DNA of 64,000 bases from Salvia splendens (lineage: Eukaryota; Streptophyta; Magnoliopsida; Lamiales; Lamiaceae), in contig NC_056047.1 in the NCBI RefSeq assembly GCF_004379255.2, positions 25,744,293 through 25,808,292 of the forward strand. The letters are read 5' to 3'. Positions 21,955 through 32,266 of the stretch are shown piece after piece (within the stretch, counting starts at the first letter, position 1; the number at the start of each line of letters is the position of its first letter). The translations under genes were made by a program, and so were the position numbers. Below the pieces are notes generated by a model. The model was given only the letters and a program-made list of their open reading frames with translations. It did not search any database and was not told the DNA's origin.

Positions 21955-22530
21955 GATAAAATGATAGTTGCACTTGATAAAATGATAGTTTCAGGGGATA
22001 AAATGATAGTTTCAGGAGGTAAAATGATAGTTGCATTTAATAAAATGATGGTTTTAGGGGATAAAATGATAGTTTCAATGGATAAAATGATAGTTTCAAA
22101 TGATAAAATGATAGTTTCAAATGATAAAATGATACTTTTTCATAAAATGATAAAATGATAGTTTCAAATGATAGTTTCAGTGGATAAAATGATAGTTTGA
22201 AATGATACCAACTTTCATTCTAATGATGATCGAAACCAACTTTAAAATGATAGTTTCGGGGAATAACATGATAGTTTCAGTGGGTAAAATGATAGGTTCA
22301 GTGGGTAAAATGATATTTTTGTTTAATAATGATAGTTTTAGATTTTTGGCTGATAAAATGATACTTTTGCATAATAAAATGATAGTTTGAGGGGATAAAA
22401 TGATAGTTTCAAATGATAAAATGATACTTTTGCATGATAAATTGATTGTTTGAGTTTTTTGGTTGGACAAAATGATAGTTTTGGGGAATAAAATGAAAGT
22501 TTCAGTGGACAAAATGATAAAATGATGCAT
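21955..22530. repeat. Minisatellite with ATAAAATGATAGT core, right arm of B (part 1)
   Basis: Roughly 25 copies of a 17-20 bp unit, GATAAAATGATAGTTTCA with variants. The core is the reverse complement of the left-arm core, so the two arrays can base-pair when transcribed on one strand. Confidence 0.93.
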
Positions 22531-23034
22531 AGCTTTAACTATGCATCCTTGGTTTTCTCTACAACATGTTGAGTAGCCTTGATTGTCCAACTGCAACCCT
22601 TTTTTGTTCACCTCTCAGTATGAAAATGAGATATATGTTGTTGACTTGTTGCCGCTATTCTCCTGGTTTGACTTTAAATGGAGAAACTTTTCTATCCAAA
22701 GCACATAATCCAAAAATCAAGAATCACAGTTCATGGTCTTTTACGTATTTAATGATATGAGAAGCTAATGAAACATGTCGAAAAATGTTATTTCGTAGAA
22801 GGTTTTTACTTCTTGCATATTTGGTGTTGGTGGTGGTGCTCAACAGGAGTTGTTGAGAGAAATCACTCACCTATGATTTGCACCTAGATATCTGAATTCT
22901 GAAAGATAAGCTATTCTTTCACATGTTAATATGTAACCTATATTTTGAGCCATTACAAAACCTTGCATTTAGTAGTATCATTCATCATTTATGTCTAGAA
23001 CTATGCAATTGTCCACATCCATGAACTAGAGAAT
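22531..23034. other. Unique interior of element B
   Basis: Sequence between two repeat arrays. It contains no recognisable exon on either strand; it may be captured host DNA. A GTGAGT donor-like site occurs on the minus strand near 22873. Confidence 0.4.
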
Positions 23035-23305
23035 GATAAAATGATACTTTTGCATGATAAATTGATTGTTTGAGTTCTTTGGTTGGATAAAATGATAGTT
23101 TCTGGGAATAAAATGATAGTTTCAGTGGGTAAATGATAGGTTCAGTGATAAAATGATATTTTTTTTCAAAATGATAGTTTTAGATTTTTGGCCGATAAAA
23201 TGATACTTTTGCATCATAAAATGATACTTTTGCATCATAAAATGATAGTTTGAGGAGATAAAATGATAGTTTTAAATGATAAAATGATACTTTTGCATGA
23301 TAATA
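23035..23305. repeat. Minisatellite with ATAAAATGATAGT core, right arm of B (part 2)
   Basis: This continues the pattern of 21955-22530, including the higher-order phrase TTGATTGTTTGAG that also marks the array in element C. Confidence 0.93.
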
Positions 23306-23859
23306 CTACAGAGCAAGGATTCTTTCAGATCTACAGTGAAAAGTTTCAAGGCTGCGAACCGACTTAGCATCTTGTTATTAATCTTCAAGCTCACAAAGTA
23401 CCGTCAGATATTCTTCAATTAGTCAAATTTTCATCAAGGTCAGCTCTATTCAATTTTTATCGTAATTTTGATTGTAATTGCATGTTCTTCACCATTATCG
23501 TCGACTTCAGTCAATGGGTTTTGTTTTATAAAACACAGTGGTTTTAATGGAATTGAATTGCTATAACTTTTGATAGTGTGCAATTCTGTTAAGGATCGAA
23601 TTCATTAATGCCTGTTTTTTCACCTCTTAATTTCGATGAACAACCACCAAAATCAAACAAAAATATTTTGCCTTCGTGTTTGTGTGTTTTCCAGGAGCTT
23701 ATAGCTCAAACTTTTGTTCGGTGCAATTCAATATTGCAAATTTCTTTGTGAAGAGGAATATGGAAACAAAATCGCTGATAAAGATAAGAGAATCGATCTG
23801 AGAGAGAATGAAATAATGGAGCGAAATTCAGAAATTAAATGAGGAAAATGACATATGTA
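23306..23859. other. Interior of element B before its right TIR
   Basis: No recognised gene. Mixed composition with short open stretches only; possibly captured UTR or intron sequence. Confidence 0.4.
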
Positions 23860-23984
23860 CCCCCTGCGCCTTTTTTATGAAGTAAATCTAAGTTTGAATC
23901 TCAGCCACAAGATTAGAAAATATGTGTGGTCCAGATTTGGTTATAGAGTTATCATACAAATTAGGGGTTATCATATGATCACCA

Positions 23985-24152
23985 TTATAGTGTTATAATG
24001 CAGCTTTTCAATTGAATAATGCACACCAACTAATAATGCACCATTATAGTGTAATAATGCAGATCATCTGGACCGTTGATGAATAAGATCTAACGGCCCA
24101 TATTAAGAAGAATAAAGGATCTAAGGGATAGATAGGAGAATAACGCTCCCAT
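23985..24152. mobile_element. TA-flanked MITE, family a, right half only
   Basis: It matches the right part of the complete copy at 27880-28144, from TAATGCAG through GATCTAACGGCCCATATTA to AACGCTCCCA and (TA)n. The left half is absent where element B ends. Confidence 0.8.
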
Positions 24153-24309
24153 ATATATATATAACCCCAATTTGTGTGATAACCCTATAACTAAATCTCC
24201 ACCACACATTTTTAAAATATGTAGTCTAGATTTAATCTAACAAAACTATCATTTTATCAAATAAAACTATCATATTTCGGTTATATAAGGGCAAATTTGT
24301 CATTTCGTT

Positions 24310-24750
24310 ATGAAGCTTGACCTCGCTCTCTCAAACACTTCCATTCACAATCTGCCGCAAAATGATGAGAAGAAGCGTAAACTTGATGAATCATTCTTCG
24401 ATGATGAGATGACCAGCAACAAACGCACATTGCGGCTGTTGATTTGGAATGATAACCGGAATATGTAATTCTCTCTCTCTTTGGATTGCGATTTTTATTG
24501 TTTTTTGATGATTGTGTGTGAATATGTAGGGATTGCGGATGTGTTGATGTGGAAGAGGATGCGGTGGTGGGTTGGCCGCCGATGAATTCGCGGATGCGGA
24601 AGGTGGCGGAGCTTCACCGGCGCGAGAGCACCGCCTCGACGTGGATAACGGCGGCGGCGGCGTTGGAGGAGGAGGATTGAATTCGATGTATGTGAAAGTG
24701 GAAATGGAAGGGATTGGGATAACGAGGAAGATTAATTTGGCGATTTAATC
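24310..24750 (+). pseudogene. Captured Aux/IAA repressor fragment
   Basis: Aux/IAA proteins repress auxin response and are destroyed through a degron in domain II. From ATG 24310 the frame reads MKLDLALSNTSIHNLPQ (a domain I-like LDLALS), then basic KKRK and acidic stretches to TLRLLIWNDNRN. A consistent GT...AG intron (about 24467-24530) restores the frame into VDVEEDAVVGWPPMNSRM, which contains the domain II degron core VVGWPP. The frame then stops after a Glu-rich stretch at 24680. In another frame, YVKVEMEGIGITRKINLAI (about 24688-24747) is the start of domain III. The rest of the PB1 domain is absent. Recognition of degron and domain III is firm; which IAA is unknown. Confidence 0.85.
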
Positions 24751-24789
24751 ACCAATAAGATCTGCGAAGCTGCTGAAGATATGAAGCTT

Positions 24790-25085
24790 GTTCAGAAAAC
24801 ACTTCACTCTTGTTCACAAAACACATCACTCTTATTCTGATTTTACTTTACTCTTGTTCAGAAAACACATCACTCTTGTTCAGAAAACGCATCACTCTTA
24901 TTCTGATTTTACTTCACTCTTGTTCACAAAACACATCACTCTTGTTCTGAAAACACTTCACTCTTGTTCACAATACACATCACTCTTGTTCAGAAAACAC
25001 TTCACTCTTGTTCACAAAACACATCACTCTTATTCTGATTTTACTTCACTCTTGTTCACAAAACACATCACTCTTGTTCTGATTT
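24790..25085. repeat. 44-bp minisatellite, element C version
   Basis: Units run CACTCTTGTTCACAAAACAC, ATCACTCTTATTCTGATTTT, ACTT, with shorter hybrid copies between. It is homologous to the array in element A, with TTCTG replacing AGCATG. Confidence 0.93.
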
Positions 25086-25139
25086 TGGGTCTGCAATAGT
25101 TGGGTTGGACCCATGTTTCTGCATAGGGCAACGCATTCT

Positions 25140-26324
25140 TGTGTTGATTTTTGGCTGATAAAATGATACTTTTGCATCATAAAATGATAGTTTGAGGGGA
25201 TAAAATGATAGTTTCAAATGATAAAATGATACTTTTGCATTATAAATTGATTGTTTGAGTTTTTTGGTGGGATAAAATGATAGTTTCGGGGAATAAAATG
25301 ATAGTTTCAGTGATAAAATGATATTTTTGTTTCATAATGATAGTTTTAGATTTTTGGCTGATGAAATGATACTTGTGCATCATAAAATGATAGTTTGAGG
25401 GAATAAAATGATAGTTTCAAATGATAAAATGATACTTTTGCGTGATAAATTGATTGTTTGAGTTCTTTGGTTGGATAAAATGATAGTTTCGGGGAATAAA
25501 ATGATAGTTTCAGTGGGTAAAATGATAGGTTCAGTGATAAAATGAGATTTTTGTTTCATAATGATAGTTTTAGATTTTTTGCTGATAAAATGATACTTTT
25601 GCATCATATATTGATAGTTTGAGGGATAAAATGATAGTTTCAAATGATAAAATGATACTTTTGCATGATAAATTGATTGTTTGAGTTTTTTGGTTGGATA
25701 AAATGATAGTTTCGGGGAATAAAATGATAGTTTCAGTGGGTAAAAATAATAGGTTCAGTGATAAAATGATATTTTTGTTTCATAATGATAGTTTTAGATT
25801 TTTGGCTGATGAAATGATACTTGTGCATCAAAAAATGATAGTTTGAGGGGATAAAATGATAGTTTCAAATGATAAAATGATACTTTTGCATAATAAATTG
25901 ATTGTTTGAGTTCTTTGATTGGATAAAATGATAGTTTAGGGGAATAAAATGATAGTTTCAGTGGGTAAAATGATAGGTTCAGTGATAAAATGAGATTTTT
26001 GTTTCATAATGATAGTTTTAGATTTTTTGCTGATAAAATGATACTTTTGCATTATATAATGATAGTTTGAGGGGATAAAATGATAGTTTCAAATGATAAA
26101 ATGATACTTTTGCATGATAAATTGATTGTTTGAATTATTTGGTTGGATAAAATGATAGTTTCGGGGAATAAAATGATAGTTTCAGTGGGTAAAATGATAG
26201 GTTCAGTGATAAAATGATATTTTTGTTTCATAATGATAGTTTTAGATTTTTGGCTGATAAAATGATACTTTTGGATCATAAAATGATAGTTTGAGGGGAT
26301 AAAATGATAGTTTCAAATGATAAA
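25140..26324. repeat. Higher-order ATAAAATGATAGT minisatellite, about five copies
   Basis: A unit of roughly 200-230 bp is repeated about five times. Each copy has TTGATTGTTTGAG (near 25248, 25449, 25674, 25904 and 26122) followed by a fixed order of variants of ATAAAATGATAGTTTC. Copies are very similar, which suggests recent amplification. Reading frames on the minus strand are repeat artefacts. Confidence 0.95.
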
Positions 26325-26788
26325 ACCGGTTCTTCCGTTCACTGAATCAAACATCAGTATCTGACCCAAAATATTCAATATTAGCCATATTTTCATGAGT
26401 ATATAAGATGTGTAGACTGGACATACATAGGCTCCTGCTTCAATAAGCTTGGTCACGCATGAGATCTTGCCATGCATTGCAGCCAACATCAGTGGAGTCT
26501 ACATACATCATAATCATCAAAACAGATTCAATAATGAAGAACTAATTAATATTGAATCTGTTTTCTACTAAAGAATTCCTAGTACAAACACAAAACATAA
26601 GGCTATGTGACCTGTTTATTCCGATTCAACAAATCCGGCTGCATCGATTGCTCCAGAAGGAATGAAAGGACCTAAAAGGAATAACCATAGAAATATAAAA
26701 AAAATTACTAAATCCTACTTCATTCACAAAGTGAGACAGACCTGGATCTGGCCATGGGCAGCAGCAATATGTAAAGCGGAATTCATAA
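26325..26788 (-). pseudogene. Captured XBAT31-like ankyrin E3 fragment, four exons with introns
   Basis: XBAT proteins are ankyrin-repeat RING E3 ubiquitin ligases. Minus-strand exons: 26788-26742 (MNSALHIAAAHGQIQ), 26671-26612 (VLSFLLEQSMQPDLLNRNKQ), about 26498-26427 (TPLMLAAMHGKISCVTKLIE then AGAY) and about 26371-26325 (ILMFDSVNGRTGF). Each junction has GT and AG in the right place, and the frame is open through all four exons. This is a run of about two and a half ankyrin repeats. The start, the remaining ankyrins and the RING domain are missing: the piece ends in the minisatellite on one side and joins a short repeat array on the other. Subfamily call (XBAT31/XBOS type) is by recognition. 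Confidence 0.82.
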
Positions 26789-26911
26789 AACTATCATTTC
26801 ATGTACATACCTACAAATCAGTAAAAGTATCATTGTATCAACTCAGAGTATCATTCTATCCGGCAAAACTATCATCTTATGCAGTAAACCTATCATTTTA
26901 TCATTTTATCA
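26789..26911. repeat. Short ACTATCATTTTAT array, opposite orientation, element C
   Basis: It has the same phrases as the left arm of element B (ACATACCTACAAATCAGTAA, ATCATTGTATCAACT, ATCATTCTATCC) and is the reverse complement in core of the array at 25140-26324. It adjoins the right TIR. Confidence 0.88.
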
Positions 26912-27149
26912 TGAGCGAAATTCAGAAATTAAATGAGGGAAATGACATATTTACCCTCTGCGCCTTTTTTATGAAGGAAAGTTAAGTTTGAATCTGAACC
27001 ACATGATTAGAAAATATGTGTGGTCCAGATTTGGTTATAGGGTTATTACGTGATTTGAGGGTTATTATATGATCACAACTATAGGGGTGTGTTAAGGTCT
27101 TTCGCAGCTTTTCAGTCCAAGCTTCAACCAGATCACAGCACATGGATCC

Positions 27150-27403
27150 TTGAATTGGATGGTTGTGGTGATCTGCATTATTACACTATAATGGTGCATT
27201 ATTAGGCGGTGTGCATTATTCAACTGAAAATCTGCATTATTACACCATAATGGTGAATTATTAGTCAGTGTGCATTATTCAACTGAAAATCTGCATTATT
27301 TAATGACACATGGCATCAATCTAACCGTCGGATGATAAAATTGTGGGGCTGAGATTAAAAAGAACAATAGAACAAAAGATAAAAAAGAAAATGAATATAT
27401 CCC
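27150..27403. mobile_element. TA-flanked MITE, family a, inverted copy
   Basis: The reverse complement of family a is clear from about 27165 (CTGCATTATTACACTATAAT) to the end at 27403 (AATGAATATATCCC then TATATA). The first part (27087-27165) is diverged or replaced by unrelated sequence. Confidence 0.75.
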
Positions 27404-27879
27404 TATATATATATATTGCGCTTACATTTAACTAAAACCTATTTGCATAATTATATAGATTAATTATTCCATACTTATAGTGAAGAATTATTTAAGTTAC
27501 TGTTTTTATGTGTATGTGTATGTTATAATACATGTATAATAAATCGTGTATTTTAGTTGATCATGATTCCTAAATTTGTTGGATTATATCAAACCACATA
27601 GTATTACATTTTAGCATTTTTATATATCAATACTATATGTTAAGTTTTTTTTTCGTGTATATATATGCTATAGTAGTATGTATATACGTGTATTTTAGTT
27701 GATCATATAAAATTATATGGTATTACATTTTTGCATTTATATATATGTTAAGCTTTTTTATGCGTTTGTATGTATATGTTATAGTAATATGCATATATAA
27801 ACTGTGTTTAGTTTCTTGATTCCTAAATTTGTGGATTATAAAACTATAATATATAAAATCTAGGCGTATATATATATAT
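27404..27879. other. AT-rich spacer
   Basis: No gene. Contains repeated phrases such as GTGTATTTTAGTTGATCAT (about 27548 and 27688), hence a diverged internal duplication, plus TA tracts at both ends. Confidence 0.5.
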
Positions 27880-28144
27880 AGAGGGAGGTATTCATTTCCT
27901 TTTTGTATCTTTTGTTCTTTGTTCTTTTTAATCTCGGCCCCACAATTTTGTCATCCGACGGTTAGATTGGTGCCACGTGTCATTTAATAATGCAGATTTT
28001 CAGTTGAATAATGCACACCGACTAATAATGCACCATTATAGTATAATAATGCAGATCATCTGGACCGTTGATGAATGAGATCTAACGGCCCATATTAAGA
28101 AGAATAAAGGATCTAAGGGATGAATATGAGAATAACGCTCCCAT
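27880..28144. mobile_element. TA-flanked MITE, family a, complete copy
   Basis: Left end GAGGGAGGTATTCATTTCC; inverted right end TGGGAGCGTTATTCTCATA. The imperfect TIRs share GGGAG and ATTC. (TA)n lies on both sides. This is the reference copy for the family. Confidence 0.85.
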
Positions 28145-28566
28145 ATATATATATATATATATATATGTCCATGATCAATTGAGATTTTTTAGGCTAATTG
28201 AGAAATGAGATGCAACATCAGCCACTCATTTTTATTAAATGAGTGGTCTAGATTTTGCCACATAAAAAACATTTTTAGATTAATTTATTATGAAATGGTA
28301 TAATGGTCATTTCGTGGTTTAGTTTAGGGTTCTTCAGCCTTCAATCGCGATTTTGGTGAGATTGGCGATTTCTGTGAGATCTCTCTGATTCAATTGATTC
28401 CAACGCTTTCTGATTCAATTGATTCGAAAATTAGAACACAAACGATTTCAACGATCTCTGATTCGACGATTCCTACGTATATCAATTTTTTTTAAAAAAA
28501 TGACTAATTCAACGGAGTTTGGTTGAATCTGAAGTTTTTAGATTGATTTTATCGACTTTGATTCTA

Positions 28567-28886
28567 TTTTTTTTAAGAGGATCGTCAATGGTTCCCCATC
28601 TACCCCCATGATGAGTTCGAAAAATGGCAAGTAAACTAGCCCCCCAGATGGGTACAGCGTAAACTGCCATGCCAGCAAGGAAACTAGCCACCCCCGGATG
28701 GGTACAGGTCCGTAAACTGCCAAGCCAACTAGGAAACTAGCCACCCCCAGATGGGTACATGCCCTAACCTTGTTAGGCCCACATAGGAAATTAATCCTAG
28801 AATGCGCCTCCCAGGGGTCGAACTCGTGACCTCCAGGATGGACGCGGTATCCAACGCCCTTTGCCACTAGGTCAAGGGGCTTGGAT
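28567..28886 (-). mobile_element. tRNA-derived SINE with triplicated body
   Basis: Minus sense: it starts at 28886 with CCAAGCCCC, has A box GACCTAGTGGCAAAGGGCG and B box GAGTTCGACCCC, and ends in poly-A. Direct repeats GACTTTGATTCTA at 28554 and GACTTTGATTCTG at 28887 are the target duplication. The body holds three copies of a roughly 55-bp unit that includes GTACCCATCTGGGGGTGGCT and AGTTGGCTTGGCAGTTTAC. Minus-strand open frames here come from the repeats. Confidence 0.88.
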
Positions 28887-29094
28887 GACTTTGATTCTGT
28901 TTTTATGCTTTATTTGTAGATGCCCAGTCGAATTTGTTCCTAATCAGTTTTTTTTTCTTTTTCATCTTTAGCTTCGAGTTCAATTCGTAATCAATACCTA
29001 AGGTGTTATCTGATGGATTCTTCATCTTATTCCGGGTCGACGTCGACGAATGGTGAAGGTAATTTGGATTGGTTTTCATTAACATGACTTTTTT

Positions 29095-29775
29095 GTACTT
29101 TGTTGGGGAATTATATTATGTTGACATAAATGCACAACTGTTGATATTTGAATTGATGTTCTGTTGACATAAATGCAAATCTGTTAACATGATGTATGTT
29201 ACCTGTTAAATATTCTATATAGTTATACTCTTTGTTGACATTTTGTTGACATACAAAATAGTTGTATGCAAAATGCACTCTCCTCTGGCTGAAGAGCCCC
29301 TGTTGTGGTGTTTGTTGGTGGAGGAAGGTGTTATGGGTAGGGTTGACAGTCCATGATAGGACGTCTAAGATGTTGGTGTTGGTGTGTTGGTGCTGCGTAT
29401 TTTGAGATTTTGATTCTAGTGTGGGTCAGTTAAGATATACTAGTTGACATTATGTTCTAGTATGAATTGATGTTCTGTTGACATAAATGCAAATATGTTG
29501 ACATGATGTATATTACCTATTAAATATTCTATGTAGCTATACTCTTTGTTGACATACAAAATAGTTGTATGCAAAATGCACCTTCCCCTAGCTGAAGAAC
29601 CCCTGCTGTGGTGTTTGTTGGTGGAGGAAGGGGTTATGGGTAGGGTTGAGAGTCCATGATAGGATGTCTGATATGTTGGTCCTGCTTATTTTGAGATTTT
29701 GATTCTGGATTCTGGTGTGGGTCAGTTAAGATATGCTAGTTGACATTATCTGTTTTAGGTTGTTGACATATTTTC
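29095..29775. repeat. GTTGACAT motif cluster and duplicated block
   Basis: A block of about 300 bp (GTTGACATAAATGC, then AAAATAGTTGTATGCAAAATGC, then CTGGAGGAAGG-type GT-rich stretch) at about 29155-29455 recurs at about 29470-29755. Both copies are studded with GTTGACAT. Confidence 0.8.
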
Positions 29776-29825
29776 CCATTATGTTGTAGGATCTGCTATT
29801 CCAATTTGCAACGCTGAGTAGAGGC

Positions 29826-32266
29826 CTTATGAAGGTAAAAAATTTCTTCACTTGAGGAGGGAATTTCCTTTTATGAAAAGTATGCTCAAGAGGCTTGTTT
29901 TGATTGTCGAAGATTTGGAAATAGGTCTAGTGGTGGTGTTATTACTTTTCAGTATGTTGTTCGCAACAAACAAGGTTTTCATACAGTTGATCCGTTGGAT
30001 GTCGATGTAAGTATATCTGAGGATGTGAACGTGTCAGATGATGATAAAGTAAACGTGGCACAAAAAGGTGTGGTTGTTGAGCAAGGATCAGTTTCAAGTG
30101 TTTTTTCTTATTGTGGTGTTAAATATTATCTTGTGCATCAATTCATTGAGGAACACAATCATGCTATGGTTGACAAAGATCATAAGCGATTTATGAAAGG
30201 AAATCGCAGTATGAATGATTGAAGATTGCACCAAAGCTAACACCGGTCCCACTTCAACTTTCAACTTATTAAAGGAGTTTTTGGGTGGTTATGATGTTGT
30301 TGGGTGTACGTTGAATGATGTTAGGAATTGTTCTCGTGATATTAAAGAGAAACTGAAAGAAGTGGATGTTCAAATGATCCTAAATCAGATGCAAGAGAAG
30401 AAGAGAATTTGTGAAGGCTTTATTTTACAAATATCAATTATCACCTGATGATAATAAGTTAGTGAGCTTATTTTGGTCTGATGCTGAGTTTCGAAAACAT
30501 TACCATATGTTTGGAGATGTTGTAGCATTTGATACAACATATTCGTTAAACAGGTAGTTTATTTATTATACTTGGTAATTGACATACATAGTAGTTAGTT
30601 GACTTAGCAGTTGACATAGTAGGCAACATAGGATATATTTGTAGTTGACATTGGTTATTATTAAAAATTTGTTGATGTCTTGTGTTGATCTATTTGTTCA
30701 ATAGGTATCGTATGGTGTTTGGTCCATTACCGGGTGTCCTATTGCATTTGGAGTTGGTTTCGTATCCAGTGAGAATTGTGATGCATTCTCATGGCTTTTC
30801 ACTGTGTTTGTTGAATGCATGGGTGTTGCTCCAAGGATCATAATCACAGACCAAGATTGGGGAATGAGGCTTGCAATTGAAAAGGTATTATCTGGTACAA
30901 GGCATCGTTTGTGCATGTGGCATATTATGATCAAGTTGTTTGAGAAAATACCTAAATCTTTTTCTGATAGAGAAAAGTTAGTAAGGAGTTTAAGGCTTGT
31001 GTTTGGTCAGAATTGTTAGATCCAGATGTGTTTGACATATTATGGACAAGTATTGTTGAAAAATATGATGTGGAAGATCATAAATGGTTTAATGACGTGT
31101 TTGCTATTAGACATTTGTGGATCCCAGCCTACTTTAATGAGAACAACATCTTTTTCAGAATCTGAAAATAGTTTTTTTAAGAGGTACTCGAAACTGTTGT
31201 TTAATTTTGTTGACTTCACTCTTCAGTATAATAATCCCATTGATGCTCAAAGGAATCAAACTGAAAGGCTTGACTTTTATGATTCTATAATCTCTCCAAA
31301 ATATGCCACTGATTTAGCATTTGAGAAGCAATTGGCATCTGTATACACGGATATGATGTTTAGAGTGGTACAAGAATTGATTTCTGAAGCTGATAAGAGT
31401 TGTCGGATGATTAGCATGTCCACTTTGGAAAACATCGAGGTCTTTAAAGTTTCTGATGCTAGAAAGAAGACCTTCACAGTTACACATGAGATAGAGACTG
31501 GGTCATTTGATTGTGAGTGTAAACTATTTCAAATGTGTGGTTATCTATGCAGCCACCTTTTCTTCGTCCTCAGAAACAAAGATGTCAACAATATTCCAGA
31601 GAAGTATGTTGGTAACCGGTGGCTGAAAAGTGAATTATTGAAGGCAGTTCATGGTCTCACGAGTGATGAAAGTGCGTCTGACAAAGGTATGTGAACTGTT
31701 TCCTATAGATATTTTAGTTTATTTGTCATATGTTGCTCAAACAGGACGACGACATTCTCTGTGTCTAACAAAAACACTCATGTTTAGTATATTTCAATTT
31801 TGTGTTGACATAAACTATATAGGCTGTTGACATGTTACAGATTTAGTGTTCATATAATTTATATAGGATATTGACATGTTATATGTTTGCAGGTTCTAAC
31901 GAAGATGACAAGCTACAGATTGGTAACAGGTGTCATGGACGTTACTTTGGTCTATATCAACGCGCTTTTAAGAATAATCATCTGATTGCATTGGATATTT
32001 ACTTGCGGGTATTGGTCCTCAAATTTTTACTAATGATTCATCAGTTGATAAAAATGATTTCATCAGGAACATATATGGTATTGTTATACCTGAAGAAATA
32101 ACTGCACATGCTTCAGATGTGGTTAGTACAAAGGGAGGTGCAAGTGACAAGAAAAGCAGGATTAAGTCGAGCATAGAGAAAGCAATTGAAAAAGCAAGTA
32201 AACTTCATAGGCGTTGTGGAAAGTGTCGTGACTGATCATAATGCCAGGAGTTGTGCCAGAAAGTAG
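29826..32266 (+). pseudogene. MULE transposase, FAR1-related
   Basis: This would catalyse transposition of element D. Domains in order: FAR1-type zinc-binding N-terminus (FYEKYAQEACFDCRRFGNRS in one frame, then VHQFIEEHNHAMVDKDHKRF); a helical linker (TSTFNLLKEFLGGYDVVG); MULE DDE core with first Asp in DVVAFDTTYSLNR; intron with GT...AG at about 30555-30704; GVGFVSSENCDAFSWLF; second Asp in PRIIITDQDWGM; RHRLCMWHI; then SFSESENSFFKRYSKL. The SWIM finger follows as CECKLFQMCGYLCSH, then IPEKYVGNRW. A later exon near 31893 and a basic tail with CGKC (32219) end it. Frameshifts near 29840, 30230, 30425, 30730 and 31015-31130 break it. Layout and length match FAR1/FHY3-related MULE transposases. 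Confidence 0.9.
31700..31890. other. Intron-like spacer in the transposase region
   Basis: An AT-rich stretch with three GTTGACAT or ATTGACAT motifs precedes the C-terminal exon. The likely acceptor is the TTTGCAG just before 31893. Confidence 0.5.

Larger units (their letters stand above)
20601..23990. mobile_element. Long-TIR non-autonomous element B with minisatellites
   Basis: The left 130 bp (ATAATGATAACTC, then AACCCTATAACTAAATCTGG, then GACCACACATATTTCTAATC, then GAGATTCAAACTTAGATTTA) is repeated inverted at 23860-23990. TIRs this long with AT-rich ends suggest a MULE. The left interior (20760-21080) includes CGG-rich sequence like a captured promoter or UTR. The arms carry oppositely oriented repeats of one core motif. 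No transposase and no recognised gene. Ends are placed to within about 10 bp. Confidence 0.78.
24161..27086. mobile_element. Long-TIR gene-carrying element C (Pack-MULE-like)
   Basis: The right end (26925-27086) is the same TIR as in element B, including AAATTAAATGAGGGAAATG, CCCTCTGCGCCTTTTTTATG and ATATGTGTGGTCCAGATTTG. The left end (24161-24240) carries its inverted but more diverged partner (GATAACCCTATAACTAAATC), lacking the outermost 20 bp or so. Inside, left to right: Aux/IAA fragment, 44-bp minisatellite, ATAAAATGATAGT array, XBAT31-like fragment (minus strand), short opposite-orientation array. No transposase. Introns are retained, so capture was from genomic DNA. Confidence 0.8.

Noticed and set aside
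21087..26279. Several frames rich in Ile, Ser and Met across the ATAAAATGATAGT arrays
   Set aside because: Periodic peptides produced by the minisatellite on either strand; no start context or domain.
28509..28867. Two minus-strand frames near 28.5-28.9 kb
   Set aside because: They are readings of the triplicated SINE body; the tandem repeats keep the frame open.
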